From Raineya sp. (lineage in GTDB: Bacteria; Bacteroidota; Bacteroidia; Cytophagales; Thermonemataceae), in NCBI GenBank assembly GCA_025054975.1, contig JANWZC010000004.1:1-32647 (forward strand): DNA of 32,647 bases. The letters run 5' to 3'. Position 1 is the stretch's first letter. Every line of letters begins with the position of its first letter. Below the pieces are notes generated by a model that did no database searches, was not told where the DNA came from, and worked only from the letters and a program-made list of their open reading frames with translations. A program made the position numbers and the translations under genes. Positions 10,307 through 20,314 of this stretch are shown one piece after another.

Positions 10307-10473
10307 AATTTCAAGGGATTTGGTGAAAAATTTTCGCAAATATACAAAGTTCTGCAAAGAGCATAATTGTCTTATTGAATTTTTTCGTTTTTCTTTGGGA
10401 ATTACACATTTGACTATTTGCAAGAAAAAATGAAAATCCTTATTCTTGTGGAATAATACGGCTCTTTGCAACA

Positions 10474-11640
10474 ATGAATTTATACCAAAATCGTTTTCGC
10501 TTTAAGGTTGCTATTATTGTTGTAGCATTTTTGATAGGTTTTGCCTCATTATATTATACGAATACCTTAGTGAGTCAGCTTGTAGAACGTGAAAAAGCTC
10601 AAATTACCTTGTTTAGCAAGGCTTTAAGATATTTGTGGGATAGAGAAAATGAAGAGGGTTCATTAAAGTTTATTCTGGATGAAATTATTCGGGCAAATAC
10701 TTCGGTTCCTACTATTGTTACAGATGAAAATGACAATATCAATAGCAGTCGTAACCTTAACATTGAAGGAATGAATGAAGAAGAAAAACAAATCTATTTG
10801 GAAAAAGAACTTGCCCGCATGAAAGAAGAATTTCCGCCTATCAAGGTCAATTTTGGAAATAACCGCTACAACTTAATTTATTACCGCAGTTCTGACTTGA
10901 TTTACAAACTCAAATATTACCCCTACATACAACTTACTGCCATTGCCATTTTTGGCTTGCTTACTTATTTGGCATTTAGTTATTCTCGCCGTGCTGAACA
11001 AAACCGAGTTTGGGTAGGACTTGCCAAAGAAACTGCTCATCAGTTAGGAACACCTATTTCCTCGCTTTTAGCTTGGATAGAGTATCTGAAAAATAATTCT
11101 CAAATTACAGATGAAATCTTACAAGAAATCAGTAAAGATGTAGGACGCTTGGAGATTATTGCGGCTCGGTTTTCAAATATAGGTTCGCAAACTGCCCTTT
11201 TACACGAAAATATTGCTCAAATCATTGAGGAGATGCTCGCATACTTGCGTCCGCGTATTTCAAGCAAAATTCAACTAGATTACAACAATTTCTTACCTCA
11301 AAAATTTGCAGTACGCTTAAATAAATATTTGTTTGAGTGGGTTTTAGAAAATCTTATCAAAAATTCGGTAGATGCAGGAGCAAATAGGATACTTGTAGAA
11401 ACTCGATTGGCTACCAAAGATAGATTGCTTTACGTTGATGTTAGCGACAATGGCAAGGGAATTCCTATGCGAAAAATAAAACGAGTCTTTGACCCTGGCT
11501 ATACCACTAAAAAAAGAGGTTGGGGATTAGGACTTACCCTTGCCAAACGCATTATTGAAGATTATCATAGAGGTAAAATTTTCGTAAAGTTTTCGGAAGT
11601 AGATAAAGGTACAAAGTTCAGAATTATACTCAAAACTTGA
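10474..11640 (+). CDS. membrane sensor histidine kinase
   Basis: Two TM segments, H-box-like [19 protein letters not shown]-box [18 protein letters not shown] (G1), [12 protein letters not shown] (G2). Confidence 0.87.
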   Translation: MNLYQNRFRFKVAIIVVAFLIGFASLYYTNTLVSQLVEREKAQITLFSKALRYLWDRENEEGSLKFILDEIIRANTSVPTIVTDENDNINSSRNLNIEGMNEEEKQIYLEKELARMKEEFPPIKVNFGNNRYNLIYYRSSDLIYKLKYYPYIQLTAIAIFGLLTYLAFSYSRRAEQNRVWVGLAKETAHQLGTPISSLLAWIEYLKNNSQITDEILQEISKDVGRLEIIAARFSNIGSQTALLHENIAQIIEEMLAYLRPRISSKIQLDYNNFLPQKFAVRLNKYLFEWVLENLIKNSVDAGANRILVETRLATKDRLLYVDVSDNGKGIPMRKIKRVFDPGYTTKKRGWGLGLTLAKRIIEDYHRGKIFVKFSEVDKGTKFRIILKT

Positions 11641-11872
11641 TTTCTTTAAGAAGTATCCTCAAAACTTACATTAAACTTTTTTGTTGCCTTAAATGAAAGA
11701 ACAAATCGCTCAAAATTACATTTCTTGATTTTCTTGCAAGTTCTTTCTCTAATTCAACCTATAAGAAGCAGTACAAAAAAGGCTTTTCTACAATCAGTAA
11801 CAAAACTGAAACGTCAAAAGAGGGGATTAAAAATTGCTATCTTCAAAACTGCTTTTCGTTGAGAAATTTGCA

Positions 11873-11906
11873 AAAAAGTTGCCCCATAGAAACTTCTACG
11901 GGGCAA
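11873..11906 (-). terminator. intrinsic terminator of the M43 protease gene
   Basis: TTGCCCC(A)TAGA-AACT-TCTA(C)GGGGCAA hairpin at 11879-11906 (G-U pair in minus-strand RNA) followed on minus strand by C-TTTTTT. Confidence 0.85.
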
Positions 11907-11912
11907 GCAATT

Positions 11913-13925
11913 TTATTGTACGCTCAAACGCTTGACAGCCACCCCTTTATCAGTATGGATTTTGAGTAAGTACATACCTTTTGGCAAACGTTCTACGTTA
12001 AAGCTAACTTCGCTGTTTTGGGTATTTTGCTCTCCTACTACTTGTCCGATAGGGTTGTAAAGCACCAAACGAGCATTCTGCACCTGAATACCTTTCAAAT
12101 CCACTACAAAACTATTTTGAGCGGGGTTCGGGTAAATCATAATCTCACGAGCCAGAGGGGTTTCGTCAAGAGCAGTAACCTTATTTAAGGTAATCGTTCC
12201 AGAAACAGAACCTTCCAATGTTCCTTTTACAGCTTTTACACGATAATTGTACCTTTCTCCTGATACAATAGAAGGATTAGTAGCAAAATTATCATCGTAA
12301 GTAGTGCTATTGGCGGGTAAGGTAGCTATCACTGCGTAAGCACTATTAGGTTCCGTATTTTTTTTGCGTTCAATAACATAATTGTCTTCACTATTAGAGT
12401 TATCATTCCATTTGAGTTTAGCAACATCAGCGGTGGCTAAGTTGGTACCACTACCTGTTGCTCCCAGGAATTGCAAATTGCTCGGAGCTCGTAAACCTAC
12501 ATTGATAGTAAGGATATTACTTTGAGCAGTATTTGTACCGTTGCTAATAGTAAGACGTACTTTGTAAGTTCCTGCTCTGCCAAAGGTAATCGCAGGAGGT
12601 GTAGCACCACTGAAAGTAGCAGGTGAAACGCCTCCTAATCCATCTACATCAAAGTTCCAGTTAAAAGTTGTAGCAGCTGGCACACCTTGAGCTTGATTGA
12701 CTTGTACGAAACCTACGGTTTCTCCTTCTCAAATTTGTGTTTTCTCAGGATAAATAGTAGTGTATAAACCCGTAGGGCGTGTAGGAGCTACTGCCGCAAG
12801 ATTAGCAGGTGTAGTAAGAGAAGTTCTTTGAGGAGAGTTATCCATAATAATTTCCATACGTGCTACTTGGTCTTGGCTAAACATTCCCATGCAAGCATCT
12901 GATGAATAATCCATATAGTTTTCTCTCTGATCTACTACATCTGTGTTACCGTAAGAAGGTTCTAATGTAGAGCAGGTATTATTATTGGTGCAGGCTCCTA
13001 TAGCAGTAGGGCCGCTTTGGTCGGGGGTATCATTGCAATAGTCATCACTATTAGGATTACCGCAGCCCGATACATCTCCCCAAATATGCCTTAAGCCAAG
13101 CCAATGTCCTAATTCATGTGTGGTTGTACGTCCTCTATCGCAATTTGAACAAAGAAGATTTGAGCCTGACACAAAAGGGGGAGAAACAGGGGTGTTGGTA
13201 TCAGGATCCACATTAGAGCCGAAGGCTCTCCAAGTAATAACTACACCATCGGTGGTACTTGTAGCTCCACCTGGATTACCGGGTAGAGAAGTATATGGTG
13301 GAAAAGCGGCATAACCAAAAAGCCCGCTACCTTGAAACTCAACTACCCAAATGTTTAAGTATTTCGTAGGGTCCCAGATAGTTTGAGGTTTGAGAATATT
13401 TTCAGTATTACTACTTGTACCAGGTCCATCCCATTTAGAAATGTTAAAACGAGCTTCTCCATTGATACGTTCAACCCCTGGCTCTGTAAGAAAATTACCA
13501 TTGGGGTCGCGGGTAGCAGGTACAAAAGTAATATTTAAAGAAGCCGCTTTTGGCTGAAAAATAGTTCTTACTACGGTAGAAAAATCTAAATTAGTTTGGT
13601 TAAAGTCTCTGTTGAGAACTCTTATTTGGGACTCTGCTTGAGCGTAGGTAATATTTCGGGTATTGTTCAGAATTTGCCAGCTATTATTATCGTAGATAAT
13701 GTGAATGATTACAGGAATAGTATAAGGACCGCTTCTTTGAGTTATACCTGCTCGGCGTTCAGCTATTTTTTGAGCCATCCAGTTTTCAAATTCCTCTTTT
13801 GTCCTGTAAATCTCAGGATACTTTTCTCGCAACTGCTGTTCGTAAATATGCGAGGCACATTTTTCTTGCCCCATTGCCCCATGAACTCCCCACAAGGCAA
13901 TGCATAAAAGTAGTAGTCTTTTCAT
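11913..13925 (-). pseudogene. M43-family (pappalysin/cytophagalysin-like) secreted metalloprotease with PKD, FN3 and T9SS type A sorting domains, split by an in-frame TGA
   Basis: 12729-13925 encodes signal peptide plus TTHELGHWLGLRHIWG and ENYMDYSSDACMGMFSQDQVARM. 11913-12683 is in the same frame and encodes PKD/FN3 and ...IMIYPNPAQNSFVVDL...LPKGMYLLKIHTDKGVAVKRLSVQ. Only the TGA at 12729-12731 separates them. Confidence 0.85.
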
Positions 13926-13950
13926 AAATCTTTTGCGTTTAGTTATTTTA

Positions 13951-13981
13951 CAAAGTTAGGCATTTTTTAGATAAAAACAAG
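13951..13981 (-). promoter_or_regulatory. Bacteroidota-type promoter for the M43 protease gene
   Basis: Minus strand: (C)TTG-N19-TAACTTTG, about 25 nt upstream of the 13925 start codon. Confidence 0.65.
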
Positions 13982-14067
13982 ATATTTTGTAGAATTTTTA
14001 GAATTTTGTTTGGCTTTTCTGAAATTTCAGCAATATTTGTAAGTTTTTTTTTGCAAACTTCAAAATT

Positions 14068-14757
14068 ATGCTTCATTGCTTTATTCATCAGTATCGTTTG
14101 CAGGTTACGGAAAAAGAATTGAACTACACTTATTATCAAAATATTTTAGATTGCAGTCAAATACCTTTTAGCAATGCTCTACTAAAAGGTTTGAGTGGAA
14201 AAGTCTTGGTTTTTAATGCAGATACCGAAATTTTTTATCAAACAATTCTATTTTTAGACAAGCAGGAAAATATAGCTATTCGTGAAATTACTTTTGTAGT
14301 AGAAAACAAAAAAGAGTTCAAAAAGAATTTGCATAAATATTTCGAGGTAGTTAAGGCTTCAGGGGGGCTAGTAGTTTATCAAGATAAAATTTTGATGATT
14401 TTCAGGCGAGGCAAATGGGATTTGCCCAAAGGCAAAATTGATGAAGGTGAAAAAGCCAAAACCGCTGCTATTCGTGAGGTTGCCGAAGAATGTAATTTGC
14501 AAACTCAAATTCAAGAAAAACTTTGTACTACTTGGCATCACTATTGGATGGGAGGAAAAATGGTAATTAAAAAAACAAAGTGGTATCTAATGACTACCTC
14601 CAATCCAATGGAAGCTCATCCGCAAGCCGAAGAAGATATAGAAGAAATCCGATGGGTTTCGCTTACCGAAGCTCAAAATTTGCTCGCTAATAGCTTCCCG
14701 TCTATTGAATTTGTGATTAGTCAGTATTTTGCTAAACAATCTGCTAATCGGTCTTAA
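14068..14757 (+). CDS. NUDIX hydrolase
   Basis: Nudix box GKIDEGEKAKTAAIREVAEECNL. Confidence 0.92.
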   Translation: MLHCFIHQYRLQVTEKELNYTYYQNILDCSQIPFSNALLKGLSGKVLVFNADTEIFYQTILFLDKQENIAIREITFVVENKKEFKKNLHKYFEVVKASGGLVVYQDKILMIFRRGKWDLPKGKIDEGEKAKTAAIREVAEECNLQTQIQEKLCTTWHHYWMGGKMVIKKTKWYLMTTSNPMEAHPQAEEDIEEIRWVSLTEAQNLLANSFPSIEFVISQYFAKQSANRS

Positions 14758-14834
14758 AAAAGTTTTTTATTTTTCAAAGATATTTCAAGCACGAAATTTG
14801 CTCTACACATTAGGTTAGTAAAAATTGTGCAGAT

Positions 14835-15263
14835 ATGAAACCCTTAGCAAAATATATTCTTACGTTTGGAATTCTGATAATAGGAACTCTGACATTACAG
14901 GCACAAGTTCAGCGAGGGGGTGCAGAAGTGAGAAAAGATATGAACGAAGCCGAAAGCTACTTAAAACACGGAGATGCTCGCAATTTAGCTCGCTTTTTCA
15001 ATGAAACTATAGAAATTAATATTGAAGGCAAAAAACAAAATTATAGCCGCACTCAAGCAGAGTTTGTCATAAAAGATTTTTTCAGCAAAAATCCTCCTAT
15101 TCCTGAAAGTTTTGAAAGTTATCACAAAGGGCAATCAGCAGGATTGAGCTATTCCATTATGAAATATGCCTCCTCCAATGGTAACTACCGAGTTTTCCTG
15201 AAAATCAAAAGCACTCCCCAAGGCAGAAATATTATTGATGCCATTGATTTTACTCGTGAATAA
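14835..15263 (+). CDS. DUF4783-family exported protein
   Basis: Signal peptide plus GDARNLARFFNETIEINIEGKKQNYSRTQAEFVIKDFFSKNPP pattern. Confidence 0.7.
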   Translation: MKPLAKYILTFGILIIGTLTLQAQVQRGGAEVRKDMNEAESYLKHGDARNLARFFNETIEINIEGKKQNYSRTQAEFVIKDFFSKNPPIPESFESYHKGQSAGLSYSIMKYASSNGNYRVFLKIKSTPQGRNIIDAIDFTRE

Positions 15264-15314
15264 TTTTTGTGGTAGTTAGTGGTTTTTGCTTAATTTGCAA
15301 AAATTGCCAATGTT

Positions 15315-15932
15315 ATGTCCAAACTAAATATTTTTATTTTTTCGGGAGTTGCTTTTACCGCCGTGATATTACTAACCTTTTTTTGGTGGAAAAGTCAGAA
15401 CGAAGAAGCACAATTTACTCCTAAACCCAAAGGTTATAACCGAATTCTTTTACCTAAAAACGAGTATCGTCCTTTGCCTGATACTTTTCCTTACACTTTT
15501 GAATACTCCAAAGAAGCTATTATTCGTCCTGACAGCTCACATTTAGCAGAACGTTATTGGATACATGTAATTTACCCCAAGTTAGGCAAATCGGAGATTC
15601 AAATTACTTATAAAAATATCAGCGACAACCCCACTCAAAAACTTGCTGAACTCATTGACGACTCTCATCGTCTTGCTTCCAAACATCTCTACCGAGCCGA
15701 AGCCCTTAAATATTATGAATATAAAAATGCTCAAAACTTACCTGTGCTTGCCATAGGTTTTGAAGGCGAAATTCCCAGCCATTTGCAATTCTATACCACC
15801 GACTCTGTAAAACATTTTTTGCGTGCCGCTATTTATTTCCGTACTGCTAATGATAATGATTCTCTCGCTCCTGTCATTGAGTTTGTCAAACGAGATATGC
15901 TCCGAATGATTGCTACACAAAAGTTCAAATAA
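15315..15932 (+). CDS. gldD: gliding motility lipoprotein GldD-like
   Basis: N-terminal TM segment followed by FTPKPKGYNRILLPKNEYRPLPDTFPYTFEYS, characteristic of GldD. Confidence 0.85.
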   Translation: MSKLNIFIFSGVAFTAVILLTFFWWKSQNEEAQFTPKPKGYNRILLPKNEYRPLPDTFPYTFEYSKEAIIRPDSSHLAERYWIHVIYPKLGKSEIQITYKNISDNPTQKLAELIDDSHRLASKHLYRAEALKYYEYKNAQNLPVLAIGFEGEIPSHLQFYTTDSVKHFLRAAIYFRTANDNDSLAPVIEFVKRDMLRMIATQKFK

Positions 15933-16003
15933 CTGAATTTTCTTACTTAAAATTGTATTTTTCCTTCAAAAATTATAAGTTTGTGATTACAAATTTTTTT
16001 GTT

Positions 16004-17545
16004 ATGATAACTTCGCAAACTTCCATTCAAGAAATTCTTTACCAATTAGGTATCCAACCTGAAAATCCTGCATATAGCACTGGTCAAGAGTGGGCAAAAT
16101 TAGGCAATAGAATCAAGAAAACCATATACTCTCCTATCAATGACGAACCCATTGCTACCGTAGAATTAGCCACCGCACAGGATTATGAAGTAGTTATTCA
16201 AAAAGCCCAAGAAGCATTTAAGGTTTGGCAAAAAGTACCTGCTCCCAAACGTGGAGAAATCGTTAGACAAATTGGGGAAAAATTACGTGCCTACAAAGAA
16301 CCTTTGGGCAAGTTGGTTACTTACGAAATGGGTAAAATTTTGCAAGAAGGCTTAGGGGAAGTGCAAGAAATGATTGATATATGCGATTTTGCGGTAGGTC
16401 TTTCTCGCCAACTTTATGGACTTACCATGCATTCGGAACGTCCTATGCATCGTATGTATGAGCAATGGCATCCGTTGGGAGTAGTAGGGATAATTTCAGC
16501 ATTTAACTTTCCTGTGGCTGTGTGGTCTTGGAATGCCATGATTGCTGCTGTCTGTGGAGATGTATGTGTATGGAAACCTTCTGAAAAAACTCCGCTTACA
16601 GCCATTGCTTGCCAACATATTGTTGCAAAAGTATTACGCGAAAATAACTTACCCGAAGGTATTTTTAGCCTTATTTTGGGAGATGCTTCTGTTGGCGAAC
16701 TTATCAGCAATGACCCTCGTGTGCCTTTGGTTTCAGCGACAGGTTCTACACGTATGGGGAAAAAAGTAGCAGAAGCCGTTGCTAAACGTTTGGGCAAAAC
16801 TATCCTTGAACTTGGTGGAAACAATGCTATCATTATTACCGAGAATGCTAACTTAGAACTGGCTATCCGAGCGGTAGTTTTTGGAGCAGTAGGCACAGCA
16901 GGACAAAGATGTACCACTACACGCCGCCTGATTGTGAATGAAAAAGTATATGAAGAAGTGAAAAATCGTCTATTGAAAATTTATCCTACTTTGCCTATCG
17001 GCAACCCTTTGGATAGCAAAACGCTCGTGGGACCGCTCATTGATAAAGACGCTGTAAGAATGTTCCAGCAGGCTTTGCAGAAAGTTCAACAAGAAGGAGG
17101 AAAGTTATTGGTAGGTGGTGAGGTACTGGAAGGCAAAGGAAATTATGTGAAGCCTGCTATTGTGGAGGCTGAAAATCATTACGAAATGGTGCAAGAAGAA
17201 ACTTTTGCCCCTATTTTGTACCTGATTAAGTATCAAGGCAGTGTAGAAAATGCCATAGCCATTCAGAATGATGTAAAACAGGGACTTTCATCAGCAATTT
17301 TTACAACCAATCTCTTGGAAGCAGAAACGTTCCTTTCTTGTGCAGGCTCGGACTGCGGAATTGCTAACGTGAATATTGGGACATCAGGGGCAGAAATTGG
17401 AGGAGCTTTCGGAGGCGAAAAAGAAACAGGAGGCGGTAGAGAGTCGGGTTCAGATGCTTGGAAAGCCTATATGCGTAGGCAAACCAATACCATCAATTAT
17501 AGCACTGAACTGCCTTTGGCACAAGGAATTAAATTTGATTTTTAA
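16004..17545 (+). CDS. aldehyde dehydrogenase, ALDH7 / L-aminoadipate-semialdehyde dehydrogenase type
   Basis: GVVGIISAFNFPVAVWSWN, LELGGNNAIIITENANLELA, FGAVGTAGQRCTTTRRL, GGEKETGGGRESGSDAWKAYMRRQTNTINYS. Start at 16004 (MITSQTS) preferred over 15953. Confidence 0.9.
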   Translation: MITSQTSIQEILYQLGIQPENPAYSTGQEWAKLGNRIKKTIYSPINDEPIATVELATAQDYEVVIQKAQEAFKVWQKVPAPKRGEIVRQIGEKLRAYKEPLGKLVTYEMGKILQEGLGEVQEMIDICDFAVGLSRQLYGLTMHSERPMHRMYEQWHPLGVVGIISAFNFPVAVWSWNAMIAAVCGDVCVWKPSEKTPLTAIACQHIVAKVLRENNLPEGIFSLILGDASVGELISNDPRVPLVSATGSTRMGKKVAEAVAKRLGKTILELGGNNAIIITENANLELAIRAVVFGAVGTAGQRCTTTRRLIVNEKVYEEVKNRLLKIYPTLPIGNPLDSKTLVGPLIDKDAVRMFQQALQKVQQEGGKLLVGGEVLEGKGNYVKPAIVEAENHYEMVQEETFAPILYLIKYQGSVENAIAIQNDVKQGLSSAIFTTNLLEAETFLSCAGSDCGIANVNIGTSGAEIGGAFGGEKETGGGRESGSDAWKAYMRRQTNTINYSTELPLAQGIKFDF

Positions 17546-17607
17546 GGAAAAGTTTGTTTATTAAAACCTTTTTCATACATTTAGGCACCTTAAATCAATT
17601 ACGAAAT

Positions 17608-18024
17608 ATGGCTACGCAAAAACCTTACAAAGCAATTATGCTCATTGATGACAATGAGATAGACAACTTGATAAACCAAAAAATTATTGAGGCAGCAAAT
17701 ATTTGCGATTACATCTTTACGCATACAGGAGGCAAAAGTGCTATTGAATTTTTGCGTAACATTGAAAAAATTGCACCTATGACAGGTAATCAAGGCTTGC
17801 CTGATTTGATTTTTTTAGATATTGATATGCCCTTGATGGACGGCTTTCAGTTTCTTGATGAATTTGAAACACTTAGTCCCACTACCAAAGAATATTGCAA
17901 AATCGTGATGCTTACTTCTTCTATCAATCCGCAAGATATGAGCAAAGCTAAAAAGTATCAGTACGTAAAAAAATACCTTAACAAGCCACTCTCTCCCGAG
18001 AATTTGAAAACCTTAAATGTATAG
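17608..18024 (+). CDS. single-domain response regulator (CheY-like REC)
   Basis: IMLIDDNEIDNLI, DLIFLDIDMPLMDGFQFL, VMLTSS, KKYLNKPLS. Start at 17608 preferred over 17554. Confidence 0.88.
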   Translation: MATQKPYKAIMLIDDNEIDNLINQKIIEAANICDYIFTHTGGKSAIEFLRNIEKIAPMTGNQGLPDLIFLDIDMPLMDGFQFLDEFETLSPTTKEYCKIVMLTSSINPQDMSKAKKYQYVKKYLNKPLSPENLKTLNV

Positions 18025-18047
18025 CTCAGGTTTTTTTTGAGCTTTTT
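18023..18047 (+). terminator. intrinsic terminator overlapping the response-regulator stop codon
   Basis: AGCTCA-(GGTTTTTTT)-TGAGCT followed by TTTT. Confidence 0.7.
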
Positions 18048-18073
18048 ATTTTGGGGTAAAATCTGTTGTAAGA

Positions 18074-19441
18074 ATGAAAAAAATTGGAGCCATATTGTTT
18101 TTAAGTAGTTTAACTTTTCTTACAACAGCCCAAAATGTTCAGATTTTGAAACAACCTGCCAGTATTAGTATCAAAGCACTTCCCCAACTTAATTCATCTT
18201 TTCGTGAAGTCAATCTGAATATTACTCCAGATGGGAAGTATTTGTTTTTCATGTCTTCGCGTGGCGAAATGCCTTGGTCAAATACTCGTTACTTGCGTTT
18301 CAAGGGCAAGTGGGAAGCCGATGGAGACATTTGGTACTCGCAACGCGTAGGAAAAAATTGGCTTGCTCCCGAGTGTTTGAGCGAAGACATCAATACGAGT
18401 TCAGGAGAAGATGAGCCTAATATTTCTCCTGATGGCAAAACTGTATATTTTCAGAGTTGGAGCAACTGGCGTGAAAATGGTGGTCCTTATTACAAAGCCG
18501 ATAGAATTGGCAATAAAAAATGGGTAAATGTACGAGGATTAGGTGGTGGAATTAACAGCTTTTTCAGAGACAGAGATGAAAACGGACTTGAATTAGCCAC
18601 TGACGGAATGACAATATCTCCTGATGGCAAAACTCTTGTTGTAGCCGTAGGAAAATATGACGGCAATATGGATTTGTACGTTAGTTTCTTGAAAAACGGC
18701 ACTTGGACTTATCCGAAAAAATTATCTATTTCCACAATTTTTGATGAACGTTCTCCTTTCATTGCCGCAGACGGAGAAACTCTTTATTTTGCCTCCAACG
18801 GCTATAAAGGTTTTGGTGGGTTAGATATTTACAAAACGAACCTCAAAGATTTGCTTGCAGGTAAAAATCCCACTATTTACAATGTAGGCTCACCTTTCAA
18901 CACTGCCCAAGATGATTATGGTTTCATTGTAACTTCTGACGGCAAAGAAGCATATTTTATTCGTGATAGTGATATTTATATGGCAGACATCAGCCAATCT
19001 CCCCCTGAAATGAAGCCTAATTACACGTTTATCATCAAGGGTATAGTTCGCAATGCTCGTACCAAAGCCCCATTACGCCGAGAAATCAACTTTTACGAAA
19101 ACAATAGCAATTTTGCCACCGAATGGAGTAAAGCAGGCACAGGTGAGTTAATGATTATTACGCAGAGAAAAATAAACACTTTTGAAACTAAATTTGAAGG
19201 GGATAGTGGTTTCAAAAGTTTTGCAAAAACCTTCAAAGCAAATCCTAATTCCAATGTAGTGGAAATTGTTATTGACCTTGAACCTATCAATCAACCTGTT
19301 ACAGCCAATCCTCCTCCTCAAAAACCAAATGCATACCTTGTGCGTAGGCAAGAAGAGGAAAAACGCAAAAAGCAAGAAGAAATCCGCAGGAAACACGAGC
19401 AAGAAAAATTAAGAAACCAAGAAGCCGCTTGCCGAATGTAA
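18074..19441 (+). CDS. exported PD40 (TolB-like beta-propeller) protein with charged C-terminal tail
   Basis: Repeated NITPDGKYLFFMS, NISPDGKTVYFQS, TISPDGKTLVVAV, FIAADGETLYFAS, FIVTSDGKEAYFI; signal peptide; C-terminal RRQEEEKRKKQEEIRRKHEQEKLRNQ. Confidence 0.87.
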   Translation: MKKIGAILFLSSLTFLTTAQNVQILKQPASISIKALPQLNSSFREVNLNITPDGKYLFFMSSRGEMPWSNTRYLRFKGKWEADGDIWYSQRVGKNWLAPECLSEDINTSSGEDEPNISPDGKTVYFQSWSNWRENGGPYYKADRIGNKKWVNVRGLGGGINSFFRDRDENGLELATDGMTISPDGKTLVVAVGKYDGNMDLYVSFLKNGTWTYPKKLSISTIFDERSPFIAADGETLYFASNGYKGFGGLDIYKTNLKDLLAGKNPTIYNVGSPFNTAQDDYGFIVTSDGKEAYFIRDSDIYMADISQSPPEMKPNYTFIIKGIVRNARTKAPLRREINFYENNSNFATEWSKAGTGELMIITQRKINTFETKFEGDSGFKSFAKTFKANPNSNVVEIVIDLEPINQPVTANPPPQKPNAYLVRRQEEEKRKKQEEIRRKHEQEKLRNQEAACRM

Positions 19442-19456
19442 TTTTTTAGAAAAAGG

Positions 19457-19488
19457 TTTGCACAAAATAATTAAAAACTCTAAATTTG
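19457..19488 (+). promoter_or_regulatory. Bacteroidota-type promoter
   Basis: TTTG (19457-19460)-N20-TAAATTTG (19481-19488), upstream of the TPR gene start at 19510. Confidence 0.7.
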
Positions 19489-19509
19489 CGGTTCAAAATT
19501 TGAAAGCCA

Positions 19510-20280
19510 ATGACAAAAATCAAGCATTTTGAAGAGAAGGCAAAAAAGAAAGCCCAAGAAAAAACTGAAATAACTCCCGTAGAAACTACCGAAGGTAAAG
19601 AAAATATCTTGGAAAATCCTGAAATTGTTTGGGATAAATCAGAGGAGTTTTTAAGGAAAAATCAGAAAACTATTTTAATAGTTTTGGCTGGTCTTTTGGT
19701 AGGAATAGGAGCTTATTTTGGTTGGAGATACTACACAAATGAGCAAGAAAAATCCGCATCTGCTAAACTTTATCCCGCAGAATATTTTTTCCGTAACGAC
19801 TCGCTCAACAAAGTATTAAAAGGCGAAAAAGATAGCAAAGGCAAATGGAAATATTGGTCTGCTCCCAAAGTAGCCGATGAATATCCTCTTACACAATCTG
19901 CTGAGTTAGCACATTTTTATACAGGCATTGCTCTGCTAAAAGAAGGAAAATTCAAAGAAGCTATCAAAGAATTAGAAAAGTTTAGCTCTTCGGATAAAAT
20001 TATTCAAGGGCGTGCCTATTGCCTCATAGGCGATGCTTATATGGAACTCAATCAATTAGATAACGCTATTTCTTATTATCGCAAAGCCGCTTATTATTAC
20101 ACCAATCAATACTATTCACCTATGTATTTGACCAAACTGGCACTTGCCTACGAATTGAAAAATGACTACAAAAATGCAATTGCCGTGTACGATGAAATCA
20201 TCAAAGAGCATTACAATTCCCAAGAAAGAACCAATGCTCAAAAGTATAAAGCTCGTTTAGAGACAATGCAAAGCAAGTAA
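19510..20280 (+). CDS. membrane-anchored tetratricopeptide-repeat protein (YfgM-like topology)
   Basis: Cytosolic N-terminus, one TM (TILIVLAGLLVGIGAYFGWRYY), then TPR-like repeats GRAYCLIGDAYMELNQLDNAISYYRKAAYY and TKLALAYELKNDYKNAIAVYDEIIKE. Confidence 0.82.
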   Translation: MTKIKHFEEKAKKKAQEKTEITPVETTEGKENILENPEIVWDKSEEFLRKNQKTILIVLAGLLVGIGAYFGWRYYTNEQEKSASAKLYPAEYFFRNDSLNKVLKGEKDSKGKWKYWSAPKVADEYPLTQSAELAHFYTGIALLKEGKFKEAIKELEKFSSSDKIIQGRAYCLIGDAYMELNQLDNAISYYRKAAYYYTNQYYSPMYLTKLALAYELKNDYKNAIAVYDEIIKEHYNSQERTNAQKYKARLETMQSK

Positions 20281-20314
20281 ATTTGAAAATTTGAGAAGTT
20301 TGGCGTTAGACCGA

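Noticed and set aside
9857-10366. 169-aa plus-strand ORF (and 9497-9784)
   Set aside because: Antisense to the well-supported class I aldolase gene; shadow ORF.
12708-12731. Selenocysteine recoding (TGA plus following 6-bp hairpin) in the M43 protease
   Set aside because: The stem is short and close to the TGA, the position looks like an ordinary structural Cys of a PKD-like domain, and no Sec machinery is visible. A nonsense mutation or sequencing error is more likely; kept only as a check in findings.
15283-15303. TTTTTGC-(7 nt)-GCAAAAA hairpin before gldD
   Set aside because: Low-complexity A/T stem likely by chance at this base composition.
16414-16917. 167-aa minus-strand ORF
   Set aside because: Antisense to the aldehyde dehydrogenase with conserved motifs; shadow ORF.
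6000-20307. Shared GAAGTTTGGNGTT words after the vWA gene (6000-6012) and after the TPR gene (20295-20307), possibly decayed heptamer repeats
   Set aside because: Only about 12 matching bases in AT-rich spacers; could be chance. Worth a genome-wide count but not claimed.
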